64,000 bases of DNA from Larix kaempferi (taxonomy: Eukaryota; Streptophyta; Pinopsida; Pinales; Pinaceae): positions 5,279,501-5,343,500 of the forward strand of contig BSBM01001661.1 of the NCBI GenBank assembly GCA_027924585.1, given 5' to 3'. Shown here one piece after another: positions 1 through 9,299 of the stretch. The stretch's first letter is position 1. Each line of letters opens with the position of its first letter. The translations under genes were made by a program, and so were the position numbers. The notes beneath the pieces are model-generated. The model saw only the letters and a list, made by a program, of their open reading frames with translations. It ran no database searches and was not told the origin of the DNA.

Positions 1-1156
1 ACGGGGGGGTTCAACATGCCCCAACTAACCCCAACAGTGATGAAAACCCTCAACGCCCCCCCTTTTAGCAAGCAAACAGTCTGCCAGGAGGATGACATCA
101 TCCTCTAAAGGAGGGCCCAAAGGGAGGGCGCTGCTGAACTGGAGGACCAGGTGGGTGTCGGATGTGCTCTGGAAGATAAGAGTGAGTTTCAGTGCTGGAA
201 CAACTGTCGCTGGAGTGCTGAAACATGGTTGGGGTCATGTGACCCAGTGACCCACCCCTGGAAGACCCGGACACCAACCTCAGGGTTTCAAACCCTTTCA
301 TGAGGCAGTCAGCGATGCCATTAAGCCATAGTACTTCCAGAAGAGAAACCAGAGGGTCTGGCCATGCCCCTACCTCAGAATGAGCTGGCTAAACACTCCT
401 CCTGGTCAGAAAAAAAGACACCCTCCCCCTGGGGCACCTCTGCAGGTACGTTGGTGCTAGTACCATCATAACACCATGCTTAAAAACTCCATCGAACCAC
501 GTGAAAAAGGCTCTATAAACATGTATATGAGTGTATATGAGAAGCTTTTCAAGGAAAAATCGACCCAAGCATAAAAAGAAACGCCAAGTCACCAACGAAT
601 GCGTATCGATCCCATCTCAATTTCATCTCAATGCCACGTTGCCCTTAAAATATCATTCCTCAATTAGTGAATAATGGTAGCTGAGCCATTCATCAAACCA
701 TTAGTTAAACACTCGGCGTCAAAGTGGAGGGCGAACCCAAAGTGTGTCCTCATCTCAAACTCGTTCCAACAGCTGCTAAAGACAGTACCGACACCCAAGA
801 CGTGAACCAAGATCATTATTTCACTGCACCTAGAGGATGAAGAACCGAAAGCCAAGGCTTTTGCACAAACTGCTTGACTCAGATTTTTTAATTTTCATTT
901 TTTTTACACAGGTTACGGATTCTTCACACAATGATTCAATCTCTAGTGGCTCCAATCGGGCCTCTTTATGCTGCCTTCAAATCAAAAAGAAGGCAGGGCT
1001 CCTCACTTTCAATGGCGATTGCTTTCATGGGTCACATTTTGTCAGTTACAGCTCACGACTTTAGCCCATCGATCTACGTCAATTCCTACTTGCACTTTGA
1101 TTGTGCCTAGATCAGGCCCCTCTTTTCTCATGCAGGTGATATCTCGGATATCGATG
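1..1156. other. No recognisable gene (left edge)
   Basis: I see no coding region, repeat family or RNA gene that I can name here. Open frames are short (under 100 codons) and overlap on both strands without family motifs. The segment from about 1000 on may be decayed flank of the PPR relic that follows. Confidence 0.4.
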
Positions 1157-1575
1157 TCAATCTGGTTTTATATCTGCATTCTTCATCTGTTTGAGAAATG
1201 CCAATCCCCTGGAAACATTGTTCTCTCGGAAATGTCCTGCCATAATTGCATCATATAATTGTGTCATTGGCCACATATCCAGCTCTCTCATTTCATCCAA
1301 CGGATTGTATGCAGCTTCAAAATTCTTCATATTCAAAACAGAATTGATCATGTATCTGAATGTCTCCCCAGTGGCTTCACATCATAGTTGCGCATTGGGA
1401 GCACCAGATCCAATTCACTTCTCTTTTCACTTGCTTGCATGATTGAATGGAAAGTATTGGCAGAAATATCTATACCAGCTTTGCACATTTCTTCAAACAA
1501 GTCCAGAGCTATATAAGTATAAACCTCAAATGTCTCACAATAACACTCAAAGAGGAAGATTGTACTTCAAGCTTT
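1157..1575 (-). pseudogene. Pentatricopeptide-repeat (PPR) protein relic
   Basis: PPR proteins are plant organellar RNA-binding proteins built of helical repeats of about 35 residues. On the minus strand one frame (about 1575 to 1380) reads ALDLFEEMCKAGIDISANTF, a typical PPR repeat. A second frame (1351 to 1157) reads MINSVLNMKNFEAAYNPLDE, then LYDAIMAGHFRENNVSRGLA, and ends in MKNADIKPD, which are further PPR helices with the usual 'IKPD' repeat junction. The two frames need a frameshift near 1370, and a TGA follows directly after 'KPD'. More decayed PPR-like sequence may extend toward 1812, but I could not align it with confidence. It is a fragment, not an intact gene. The spacing of conserved residues makes the family call fairly safe; the particular orthologue is not claimed. 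Confidence 0.75.
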
Positions 1576-3290
1576 TCATTCATATTCTTGAAAATCGATA
1601 TGATCTTCTCAAGCTGCATGTTTATCAGGCTTGTCTCATGGTCACCAGGAGGCTGTACAAAAATCTTCAAGCAGCAAAGACTGAGCAGCCTAAAAGTTAC
1701 AGGCAGCTTGATGTGAGTTGTATCTAGTGGACCTGTGTAATAGATGAACCATACTTGGCAATTTCCCACAGACTGCTGGGACTTGATCTCAAGGCCTGCT
1801 TCGTGTTGCAAGTGCTGTTTATAGAGATCCTTTATAATGGACTATGAAAATAGACCACAGCAGCAAGTAAATTCATAATATGATCCCACAGGATCCCATA
1901 ATATGATTCAGCTAGGTGAAAAGAGCTACTAGTAGTCAGGACATTTTCGATGGTAAACAAGTCATTATACATCTTTCACGCACTATCATCAGAATAACTG
2001 TCAGCTGGCAATCACTGCGCACTGTTATGCTTCCTCTAGATGCTCTGACTACTTAACCAATCTGCTGGAACTGCATTTCCAGATTTGCAATCTTGTCCAT
2101 ATTCCAGAACCTCCTGTAGGTGGAATTTCCTAGTAAGGTCAATGCCCAGAACTGCTCGTGAGGCTCAAACCACTGGAGAATATACAGAACTACCTCATAA
2201 GTGCTTCAGGATGCTAAAAATGTCCTTAGAGAAGCCTTCTCGTTGCGCTCTGGAATGAACAGGCTCTGTTTACTGTTTTGGACCAGCTCCAAAGTTCCCC
2301 TTGAAAACATGTGAAGTGACATTCAAATGCTGGTTTCTCCATGAAGAATGATCAAATGAACTGTAACAAATCCCGCTGCCACAGAAAAAGCTCATAGTCT
2401 GATCTGACTTGTCCCAAAATTCCTGAAAATGGCACTGCTGCTTCTGACTGAGTAGGTATGGCAGATTTGGAAAATAATGTTCAGCATACATTAACTGCTG
2501 CCATACTACAAGCTGGAGCATCATCAACAAGAATCTCCAGCAGAATGTCATCATAAGTGAAAAAATTTCACGTCACCCTCTTGCAAAATAGGGTTAACAA
2601 GATGCATCAACTGATTTCAAAAACGTAGTTCCCTCTAGGCAAAAGACAAGAAAACTGATTTCAAAAACATAGTTCCCTCTAGGCAAAAGACAAGAAAATT
2701 GATTATATAATGATTCTTTACATCAATCAATGATTCCATCCATCTAACATGATGGTACATCTCGTGACCCATGACTCTTTAAAACACCTCAAGTTTCATT
2801 TATGGACAAAACTTATTTTTGCAAAAGAGATCCCCTCAAGTCATGCATACTAAGGCCTTTGAAGCCCTTACTAGCAGCAATAATGGAATCCCACATAGGT
2901 TAGTAATCAGGTGAACAAGCAACATAAAAGGAATATCTACATCATACCACCTTCTGGCTATGTATTCAAAAGTAGTTTCTTTGTATTGCTTCTTCCAATG
3001 GTTATCTAAGGTGGGCTGGGTTAGCCGAGTCTAACTCGGTTGAGAGGCATTGGCACTGACAAAGGTGGGGGAAGATGTAAAATAAATTTGAATGTTTTTT
3101 TTTCTTTTTAGGTCGAAATACCTGAGGGGGAGGAACATAACAAAAAGGGGTCCCTAAAGGGATAAAGAAAGAGCCTTCAAAGTCAACAATGGGATTTGCT
3201 TAGGATTCAGATGCCCTCATCATGGCAAGTTGCCTCCTCTTCCCTATTTTAGGATCTATCTCTGTCTGCATAGCCTTGTATTCTTCAAAT
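1576..3290. other. Unassigned intergenic sequence
   Basis: No clear gene. A minus-strand open frame at 2270-2554 (94 codons, rich in Trp, Phe and Cys) matches no family I recognise. The only clear structure is the tandem duplication at 2611-2698. It may include lost upstream parts of the PPR relic. Confidence 0.4.
2611..2698. repeat. 44-bp tandem duplication
   Basis: Two adjacent copies of a 44-bp unit starting CTGATTTCAAAAAC. They differ at a single position (cgtag versus catag). Confidence 0.9.
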
Positions 3291-3521
3291 TTCTCAAATC
3301 AATGTTGCAATTCCAATCTCCTCTGATGGTGGATCACATGGAGAAACATGGCCTCTTATACCAGGCAAGTGTTGTTTCAACCTATGAATGCACCCCCCCA
3401 AACCCCAACCCACACCTTGAATGTGCTTCTTGTAATATTTGCAATACATTTCACTATCAAGAACATCAACATGGATCCATGTAGGGTCTTTGACACTTGG
3501 GGCCATGGTAAATGCAAACAA
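3291..3521 (-). pseudogene. BED zinc-finger fragment (hAT-transposase-like)
   Basis: BED fingers bind DNA and occur at the N terminus of hAT transposases and of domesticated plant proteins derived from them. The minus-strand frame reads KDPTWIHVDVLDSEMYCKYY, then IHRLKQHLPGIRGHVSPCDP, then PSEEIG. This is the plant BED pattern: Lys-Asp-Pro-x-Trp, a Cys pair, RLKQHL, then a late Cys. The second Cys of the pair is Tyr here (CKYY), which would break zinc binding. The frame stops about 16 codons after the finger and no dimerisation domain follows, so it is a fragment. Confidence 0.65.
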
Positions 3522-3631
3522 ACCTGCAAATGCAAATATGCAAACCCTATCTTAATTTGTTTTTGCAACAAAAGAAATAGATTTCAAATCTGCAATTTTA
3601 TAAGAGAAAAAGACGGGCAAGTTTAACATAC

Positions 3632-3715
3632 CGTTGAATGAGATCAATGGACACAGGAATCCAGTCAACAACTCGTTGAATGAGATCAATGGACACAGGA
3701 ATCCAGTCAACAACT
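3632..3715. repeat. 42-bp tandem duplication
   Basis: Two head-to-tail copies of a 42-bp unit beginning CGTTGAATGAGATC. The unit is a multiple of three, so the plus-strand frame stays open and appears to encode a duplicated peptide; I do not consider it a gene. Confidence 0.9.
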
Positions 3716-3718
3716 CCT

Positions 3719-5976
3719 CCAAACTTGAAGATAGATTGCAGCCTCCTAACTTAGATGCCAAATCCACCATAAACAGCCCAAGAGGATTGTCAAACAAGCT
3801 CCAAGCTCACTCTGATCACAACTCTTCAATGCTGCTCCAAAAACTAGAAATGCTCACAGGTGCTCAATGAGAGAGGTGTAAGGCAAACAGAGGGGGTTCA
3901 TCTCTATATCATGTGCTTTTAGGGTTTAGGGTGATAGAATCTAGGTTTTAGGTTTTTTTAATTATTTTTTCCTCTAACTGTGCACGGTGCACCACATCCA
4001 AGTATGAGTCCAAGTCATCCAATTTTTAAAACGCATTCAAGCCATTGAAAGAAAACTCTATTATCTCTCATGCGGGTATTCAGACCTGATGTTGGAAGCT
4101 ACAAGACACTTAGAGATTATTTGAGAAGATTTATCTGACCTACATCTACAAAGATAAGAATCACTGAGCTGATGCTAATGCCAAGGCGGATATTTAGAAC
4201 TAGTTATCAAGCCATTCGGTTATCACACATGCAGGTATTCAGCCCCTGATGTTGGAAGCTACAAGACACTAAGATTATTTGAGAAGATTTATCTGACCTA
4301 TATCTACAAAGATAATAAGGATTGGACTGAAGCCAATGCCAAGGCGGCAGTGTACTTGACATAAGAACTAATCGCCTATCATTTGGATTAGTTGCTTCTC
4401 AGTTTCTGGATATTGGTGTCGGGTTTGCCAGGTTAGTGCTCCTTGTTCTAAAGTTTGTTTGTAGACGTCTATTTTTGTGTGCTTTAAGGATTTGGTTGAA
4501 CATTTTTTATGTATGGCAAAGGCCATTTGGATTAGTTGCTGCTCGGTTTCTGGACATTGGTGTAACCTTTGTTAGGTTGGGGCTCTTTGTTCTAAAGTGT
4601 GTCTGTAGGTGTCTATTTTTTAGTGTTTTGAGGATTTGGCTAATCATTTTTTATGTATGATGATGGTCAATGTGTATTTAGCAGGCACTCCCTCCACGAT
4701 TGAGCCCAAGTTAGCTTTCTGTGATGCTTGACCTGCACATTGTTTAAATTTTAATCTTGCTGTTTATATCAAACAATCACTTTGCATTTAGAGTGAAAGA
4801 TAGAGAATATACCAGCTGATAACAATGATTTATTCAGGTTCTGAACATATCCTTGAGTTGAAAATAAAAATCCTATCAGCAGTGATGGCATTTTTCACAT
4901 AAGAAAGGAAAAGTTGCAGGGTATGCAACCGAATACTTAATATCAAAGGCATCGTTAACAATAGAACATAACTAGGAACACCATCGCTACAAAAAACGAG
5001 CAAAATGTTTTTAGAAAATAGCTATCCTTATTTGGAATCCAAATGGCAAAAGATCTTCAAGTCTGATAATGTAATATCAAAGCTACAAGTTGACAAACAT
5101 GATTAAACTTGTTTCTCCTTCCCAGAACTTTGACTCCAATTCGGCTTATCCATCATTGAATACAACACTTTATGCAGAAAGGTACGAAAGGAAGTAGCTA
5201 TGTGAGTTTAGCAGAGTTTAGACTATCTGCCTTTTAACATGAAAAATATTCAGCAATGAAGATAGCCAAGATGAGATAACATTTCTGGTCTTGATGAAAT
5301 GTTAAGAAACTACTAGCAAAAACCAAGGTACATGTATTTATAAAAGTTAAGTTTAGGAACTACGCCATCAACAAGCAGTGCCTTTGTATTGACCTTCTAT
5401 ACCCATATGTCCTAAATTTTATGGAGCAACTCAGACAAACTGAGAATCAGATACTTTTTTCAGGCTAAGAGATTGGATATGCTTGGGCAATAGACGTAAG
5501 GAAAAAGACAAATGCTGACAGCGCATTTGTTTCCTGGCGAAGCATTACACTGTTCACCAGGGTTCTAATTCTCGCTGTGGTCTGCCCCACCCAAATTCCA
5601 TGGGTTTCAAAGGGATGAGACCAGACGTGCAAGTCCCAGGCAATTTTCGCAGAATGGCTACCGGAAAACCTGGCACCTGAGCCAAATGAAGACCACGCTC
5701 ATGTTATATAAACCCCTATGGACATATTTCTAAAATCAAATTTACCCTCATATGAGAATAAGATCAGGGTAACTCCTAAAGCTCAGCAATTGCCCCCAAT
5801 AAACTGACAGACATTTTTAGGTTCTCTCTACACAAATTGCCCCAATAAACTGTCTGTCAATATCAAGTTCTCTCTAGACAAATTTAGGCTCCATTCAACC
5901 TAGTGAAATTGATAAAAACACAATATTTATCAAAACCAAATAAATCATAACAAAATGCCATCCATAGCATCCATAC
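3719..5976. other. Unassigned sequence with diverged duplications
   Basis: No gene recognised. Apart from the duplications at 4058-4660, sequence from about 4700 to 5976 is unassigned. It should hold the downstream intron and any third exon of the minus-strand gene at 5977-6289, but I could not locate such an exon. Confidence 0.4.
4058..4660. repeat. Two diverged local duplications
   Basis: About 130 bp at 4060-4190 recurs at 4219-4350 (sharing GATGTTGGAAGCTACAAGAC). A second segment at about 4380-4510 recurs at 4525-4660 (sharing CATTTGGATTAGTTGCT). Both pairs are clearly diverged, so the duplications are old. No coding content recognised. Confidence 0.75.
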
Positions 5977-6289
5977 CTCCTTCTCCATCTTCTGCTTCAT
6001 CTTTTCCCTACTCTCCTGCTCCTTTCTCTGCCATCACAGACACCCCAATAAAAGATCACAAAAACTAGAAAACGGTCATTTCACAATCAGATTCGCAGTT
6101 TATTTCAGTTAGTTTCAGATGGAAATTACAGAGATGAGATGTAACCTTAATGTAAATATTCTCAGCTGCTTTTTCCTCTTCGTGGAAGACCTTTCCCCTG
6201 TCATCGCTAAAGAGCCGCCAAACCATCCTGTTAACAGGCGCAGGAGAACCGCGAACACCCATTGAACTAAATATTGCCCTCGATGCCAT
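5977..6289 (-). CDS. Small mitochondrial protein gene (At2g27730-like), first two exons
   Basis: Exon 1 runs from the ATG at 6289 to 6146 (48 codons) and exon 2 from 6027 to 5977 (17 codons), both in phase 0. The 118-bp intron begins GTTACA and ends GGCAG; a second donor (GAG|GTATGG) closes exon 2. Exon 1 starts MASRAIFSSMGVRGS, an Arg/Ser-rich, acid-poor N terminus like a mitochondrial presequence. It continues GKVFHEEEKAAENIYIK, and exon 2 adds RKEQESREKMKQKMEKE, a charged helix. The 'EEEKAAENIYIK' block followed by a Lys/Glu helix resembles the small plant mitochondrial family typified by Arabidopsis At2g27730, whose exact role is not settled to my knowledge. Splice sites and frame are intact, so this may be the 5' part of a live gene. 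The 3' part was not found before 3.7 kb, so either the intron is long or the gene is truncated. Confidence 0.6.
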
Positions 6290-6884
6290 TTGTGAAAATG
6301 AAAATAGAAGTCAATGGTGCTCTGAGCTGCTTAGTTTATGCAGTATAACGACTCCTAAATAAAATATTATGAAAACCAGCTATGCCTACATGAACTTTGA
6401 TCCATGGAATGTGCATAGAGCCATTATAAAACTTGATAATGAGAAATATGGGACTGAATAGATCTAAGGGAATATAATAATAAATTCACTAATAATGATT
6501 ATTGAAGTTGATCGAGACTAATTTTGATTTATGAGATTTTAATAAAGAAAGGAATTACTTAGTTTTTTTACATTTTTTTTAAGAAAAGCATTCTTATATC
6601 ATCATAGTTTTGATGATATAAGTTTTGAAAGAAGATTCTAGTTTAGGATAATTTATTAAAAGGAGGTTTTTGTTGGTTTTAATATATGTTTTTGATGCAA
6701 AATAGGTCTTGAATATGTCTAATATTTTTTTGGTGAAATGTATATTTTTAGTTTTTGTTTTGTATGGACAAAAGTGATTTTAGAGATCGGTGAAATGTAT
6801 ATTTTTAGTTTTTGTTTTGTATGGACAAAAGTGATTTTAGAGATTCAGATCTCTGTGGAGTGTTATCAGTTCTCTGGGTGTTCT
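6290..6884. other. Unassigned sequence upstream of the small gene
   Basis: AT-rich, no gene recognised. The part next to 6290 would be promoter and 5' UTR of the minus-strand gene. I see no convincing TATA box at the expected distance. Confidence 0.35.
6732..6845. repeat. 57-bp tandem duplication
   Basis: Two near-identical copies of a 57-bp unit starting GGTGAAATGTATATTTTTAG. The unit is divisible by three and keeps the plus frame open, which creates a spurious duplicated peptide. Confidence 0.9.
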
Positions 6885-7600
6885 TTTAAAGATTTAGTGA
6901 AAAAGTGGATTCATCATTTCCCTCTTCATAGGGAATTGCCTTCTTTTGTCACCTAGGTAAGTTGGAAGACAAGGAATTTAAAGATTTTTGAACATGTATG
7001 TCAACAAGTTCATATGGCCAATTGTAAAATTATGAGTTTGTGTAAGGACTTCCACGGGACTATTGTTTTGAGGAGTAGGAAAATCCATACTAAACCAAAC
7101 TTTCCTAAGGATGAAATCATTAGGTTTTTTTTATGGAGCTTCTTGCTCGGATCAATGCGGATGTGGCATGATGTCAAGGATCTCAATTTAAAAAATATAT
7201 ATGTTATGATTTGGTTGTGGGGAAGGCTCAAATAGATGGGTTGAACTTCTGATGTTGTGGGGTCTTCTACAATTTTATCTTCGAAAGGTTTTCTATCTCT
7301 TAAGATTTATGGAGACTCCAAGGCAATTTTTTATTGGGCAATCGGGCAAAGCTTATTTGTAGGTGGTTGTCTTGGACCAATGGTGTAGTAGAATCAAACT
7401 TTTACAATCTTCTTTTTTTCAATTAACATTTGATCATAACTACAGGGATTTCAATATGATAGTTGGCCAATTATCCAAAAAAGTTGTTGGTGAGCCAAAG
7501 GGTAATCTCGTTTCCGAAGAGTTTGATGGCTTTACAAAGTCTCTGAAGGATCTATTAAACTCTATTAGTAGGTCTATCTTTTCAGACCCTGGATTTCTAG
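6885..7600 (+). pseudogene. LINE 3' part: linker and RNase H domain relic
   Basis: Plant L1-type LINEs often end ORF2 with an RNase H domain. At 6890-7080 the frame reads LPSFVT, an amber stop, then VSWKTRNLKIFEHVCQQ, as in the linker after the reverse transcriptase. At about 7294-7350 it reads LKIYGDSKAIFYWAIG, the 'GDSK' strand of RNase H. After one frameshift it continues WCSRIKLLQSSFFQLTFDHN, YRDFNMIVGQLSKK, and GNLVSEEFDGF, the C-terminal half of plant LINE RNase H. There is at least one stop and one frameshift, and the upstream reverse transcriptase is missing, so this is a dead fragment. Confidence 0.7.
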
Positions 7601-8104
7601 TGGCTGCTAGTTTTTCAGTAACAATGTTGAAGGTTTTCATCTGTCAAATTTTGGGTTTTTTGAGATCTGAGCTAGCGTTAAAAAGACAGTTATGTTCAGG
7701 GGTACTAAGCTTCATATGTTGTAATTTGTTTCCTTTTGTATGTTGGAGTTTTGTGTTCTAAGCAATTTGTTAATTATGCTCAATACTAGATACAGTCAGG
7801 ACTTTATAGGCTTATGGATGGTGAAGGTTCATTTGCAAATGATGCTTGTAACTTTGATTATATACTGGAATAGCAAGTTACAATTTGTTATGATGAAAAT
7901 AAATTGAAATTGTGAGTTAATGTGTATGCAGGAAAACTTAAAAGAAATTAATTTTCATTTTCAACAGTTTTAGTGTCATGAAGATGACAAATTCTTTTGA
8001 CCCACAATGTTTTAGGAATTGTCCAACATCATGTTTCACTACGAAGATCATAGGAATTGAATAGTTTTTAGCCATAATGATTTTTTTCTCTATACGAAGA
8101 CCTT
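7601..8104. other. Probable LINE 3' tail, otherwise unassigned
   Basis: The frame of the RNase H relic stays open to 7761 but loses recognisable motifs. The rest is AT-rich with no gene. It may be LINE 3' UTR. Confidence 0.35.
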
Positions 8105-8942
8105 GCTAAATTCATATTTATGCAATCTCGCCTATAAAATCATTTCAAGGATCATTGTTGTTCGCTTGAAGTCATTTCTATCTAAGCAGATTTCTCCTGA
8201 ACAGATCGGTTTTCTTAAGGATCGTCAAATCCTAGATGCGATTAGCATATCTTGATAAATTATACATCCCATGAAGAAACGGAATTCTAGGGCTTTATTG
8301 CTGAAAATGGATCTTGAAAAAGCATGTGATAGGATTGATTGGGTGTTCTCGAGACTGGTACTCATCCAAATTGGCACTCCTCCTTTGGTTCTTAACTGGA
8401 TTATGGCCTGCGTCTCTATTGCCAGTTTTTTTGTTCTCATTAATGGTGCTCCTTCCAGTTTTTTTCTAAGTTCTAGGGGAATCCGCCAAGGATGCCCATT
8501 ATCCCCGCTTCTTTTTCTTCTAATCATTGAAGGGTTGAGCAGATTATTAAAGCATGCCAAAGCGGAAGGTGAAATCAAGGGTTACAAATTAGCAAAGGAC
8601 ATCACCCTTTCTCACCTTTTCTTTGTTGATGATGTTTTACTTATTGGTGTGGACTCTGTTGAAGAATGGTTAAACTATAAATGTATTATCAAAGTCTTTT
8701 GTGATGCTTCTGGGATGTTGGTAAGTTCCAACAAGTCTAGTTTGTATCATTACAAAATTGAAGATTCGAAGATCGAAGCTATTAAGGATATTCTGCCTTA
8801 CAATTTCTTACAGTTGAAAAAAGGATTTAAATATTTAGGTTTTATTTTAAATCCTAATTGTTACAAAAGAAAAGACTGGGAATGGCTATTGTTGAAGGTC
8901 GAGCGCAGAATTAAACACTGGTCATATAGCGAGATTGCATAA
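8105..8942 (+). pseudogene. LINE reverse transcriptase fragment (FVDD type)
   Basis: The frame from about 8108 reads NSYLCNLAYKIISRIIVVRL and KQISPEQIGFLKDRQILDAI, the entry to the LINE RT domain, then hits stops. From 8271 a 223-codon frame continues: LLLKMDLEKACDRIDW, then GIRQGCPLSPLLF, then HLFFVDDVLLIG (active-site box FVDD at 8622-8633), and later GFKYLGFILN. FVDD keeps both catalytic aspartates of the usual (F/Y)ADD. The fragment ends near 8942 just before the next LINE begins. It lacks endonuclease and RNase H. The RNase H relic at 6885-7600 lies upstream of it, so the two cannot be one intact copy. Confidence 0.85.
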
Positions 8943-8964
8943 ATATGAATTTAGCAAGGTCATA

Positions 8965-9299
8965 AGACCTTGCTTTAGCCAACAAGTACAGAAGAAGTTT
9001 TGAAGATTTAGAGGAAAATTTGTTTTGTTATTTGCAACGATCTTATGAAATGGCCTAATTCTAGCCTAATGACTTGCATTCATGGGCTTGGAAGTAGTGT
9101 GGTTGACTATGTCATTTTCGATATCCCTTTAAACAACCAAATAATAAATTTTGACATTTTAAATGACCATGAACCTAACTCGGATCATAGATCTCTAATT
9201 GTAACTCTCAACTTTGTCATGCATAGTAGTCCCATAGAAACAACTTATCAAAGTCAAAAGTACTTAATCTTCTACAAAAGTAAGGCTAATTTTTTTTAA
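8965..9299 (+). pseudogene. LINE G endonuclease, C-terminal part
   Basis: LINE endonucleases of the EEP (APE-like) fold nick target DNA. The frame reads VICNDLMKWPNSSLMTCIHG, then GSSVVDYVIFDIPL, then NDHEPNSDHRSLIVTLNF. The 'VDYV' and terminal 'SDHR' boxes are the C-terminal catalytic motifs of this fold. A frameshift separates the first ~25 codons from the rest. The N-terminal catalytic residues are absent because of 5' truncation. Confidence 0.75.

Noticed and set aside
3010-3050. Short palindrome CCGAGTCTAACTCGG
   Set aside because: A 6-bp stem is expected by chance in 64 kb, and nothing else supports a function.
5540-5740. Segment resembling the 3' end of an RTE LINE or a SINE on the minus strand (GAGAATTAGAACCCTGGTG)
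   Set aside because: The similarity rests on one short tRNA-like word; I could not define ends, a tail or a target duplication.
7010-7235. Mirror-image 73-codon frames on both strands
   Set aside because: The plus frame is the decayed LINE linker before RNase H; the minus frame is its shadow.
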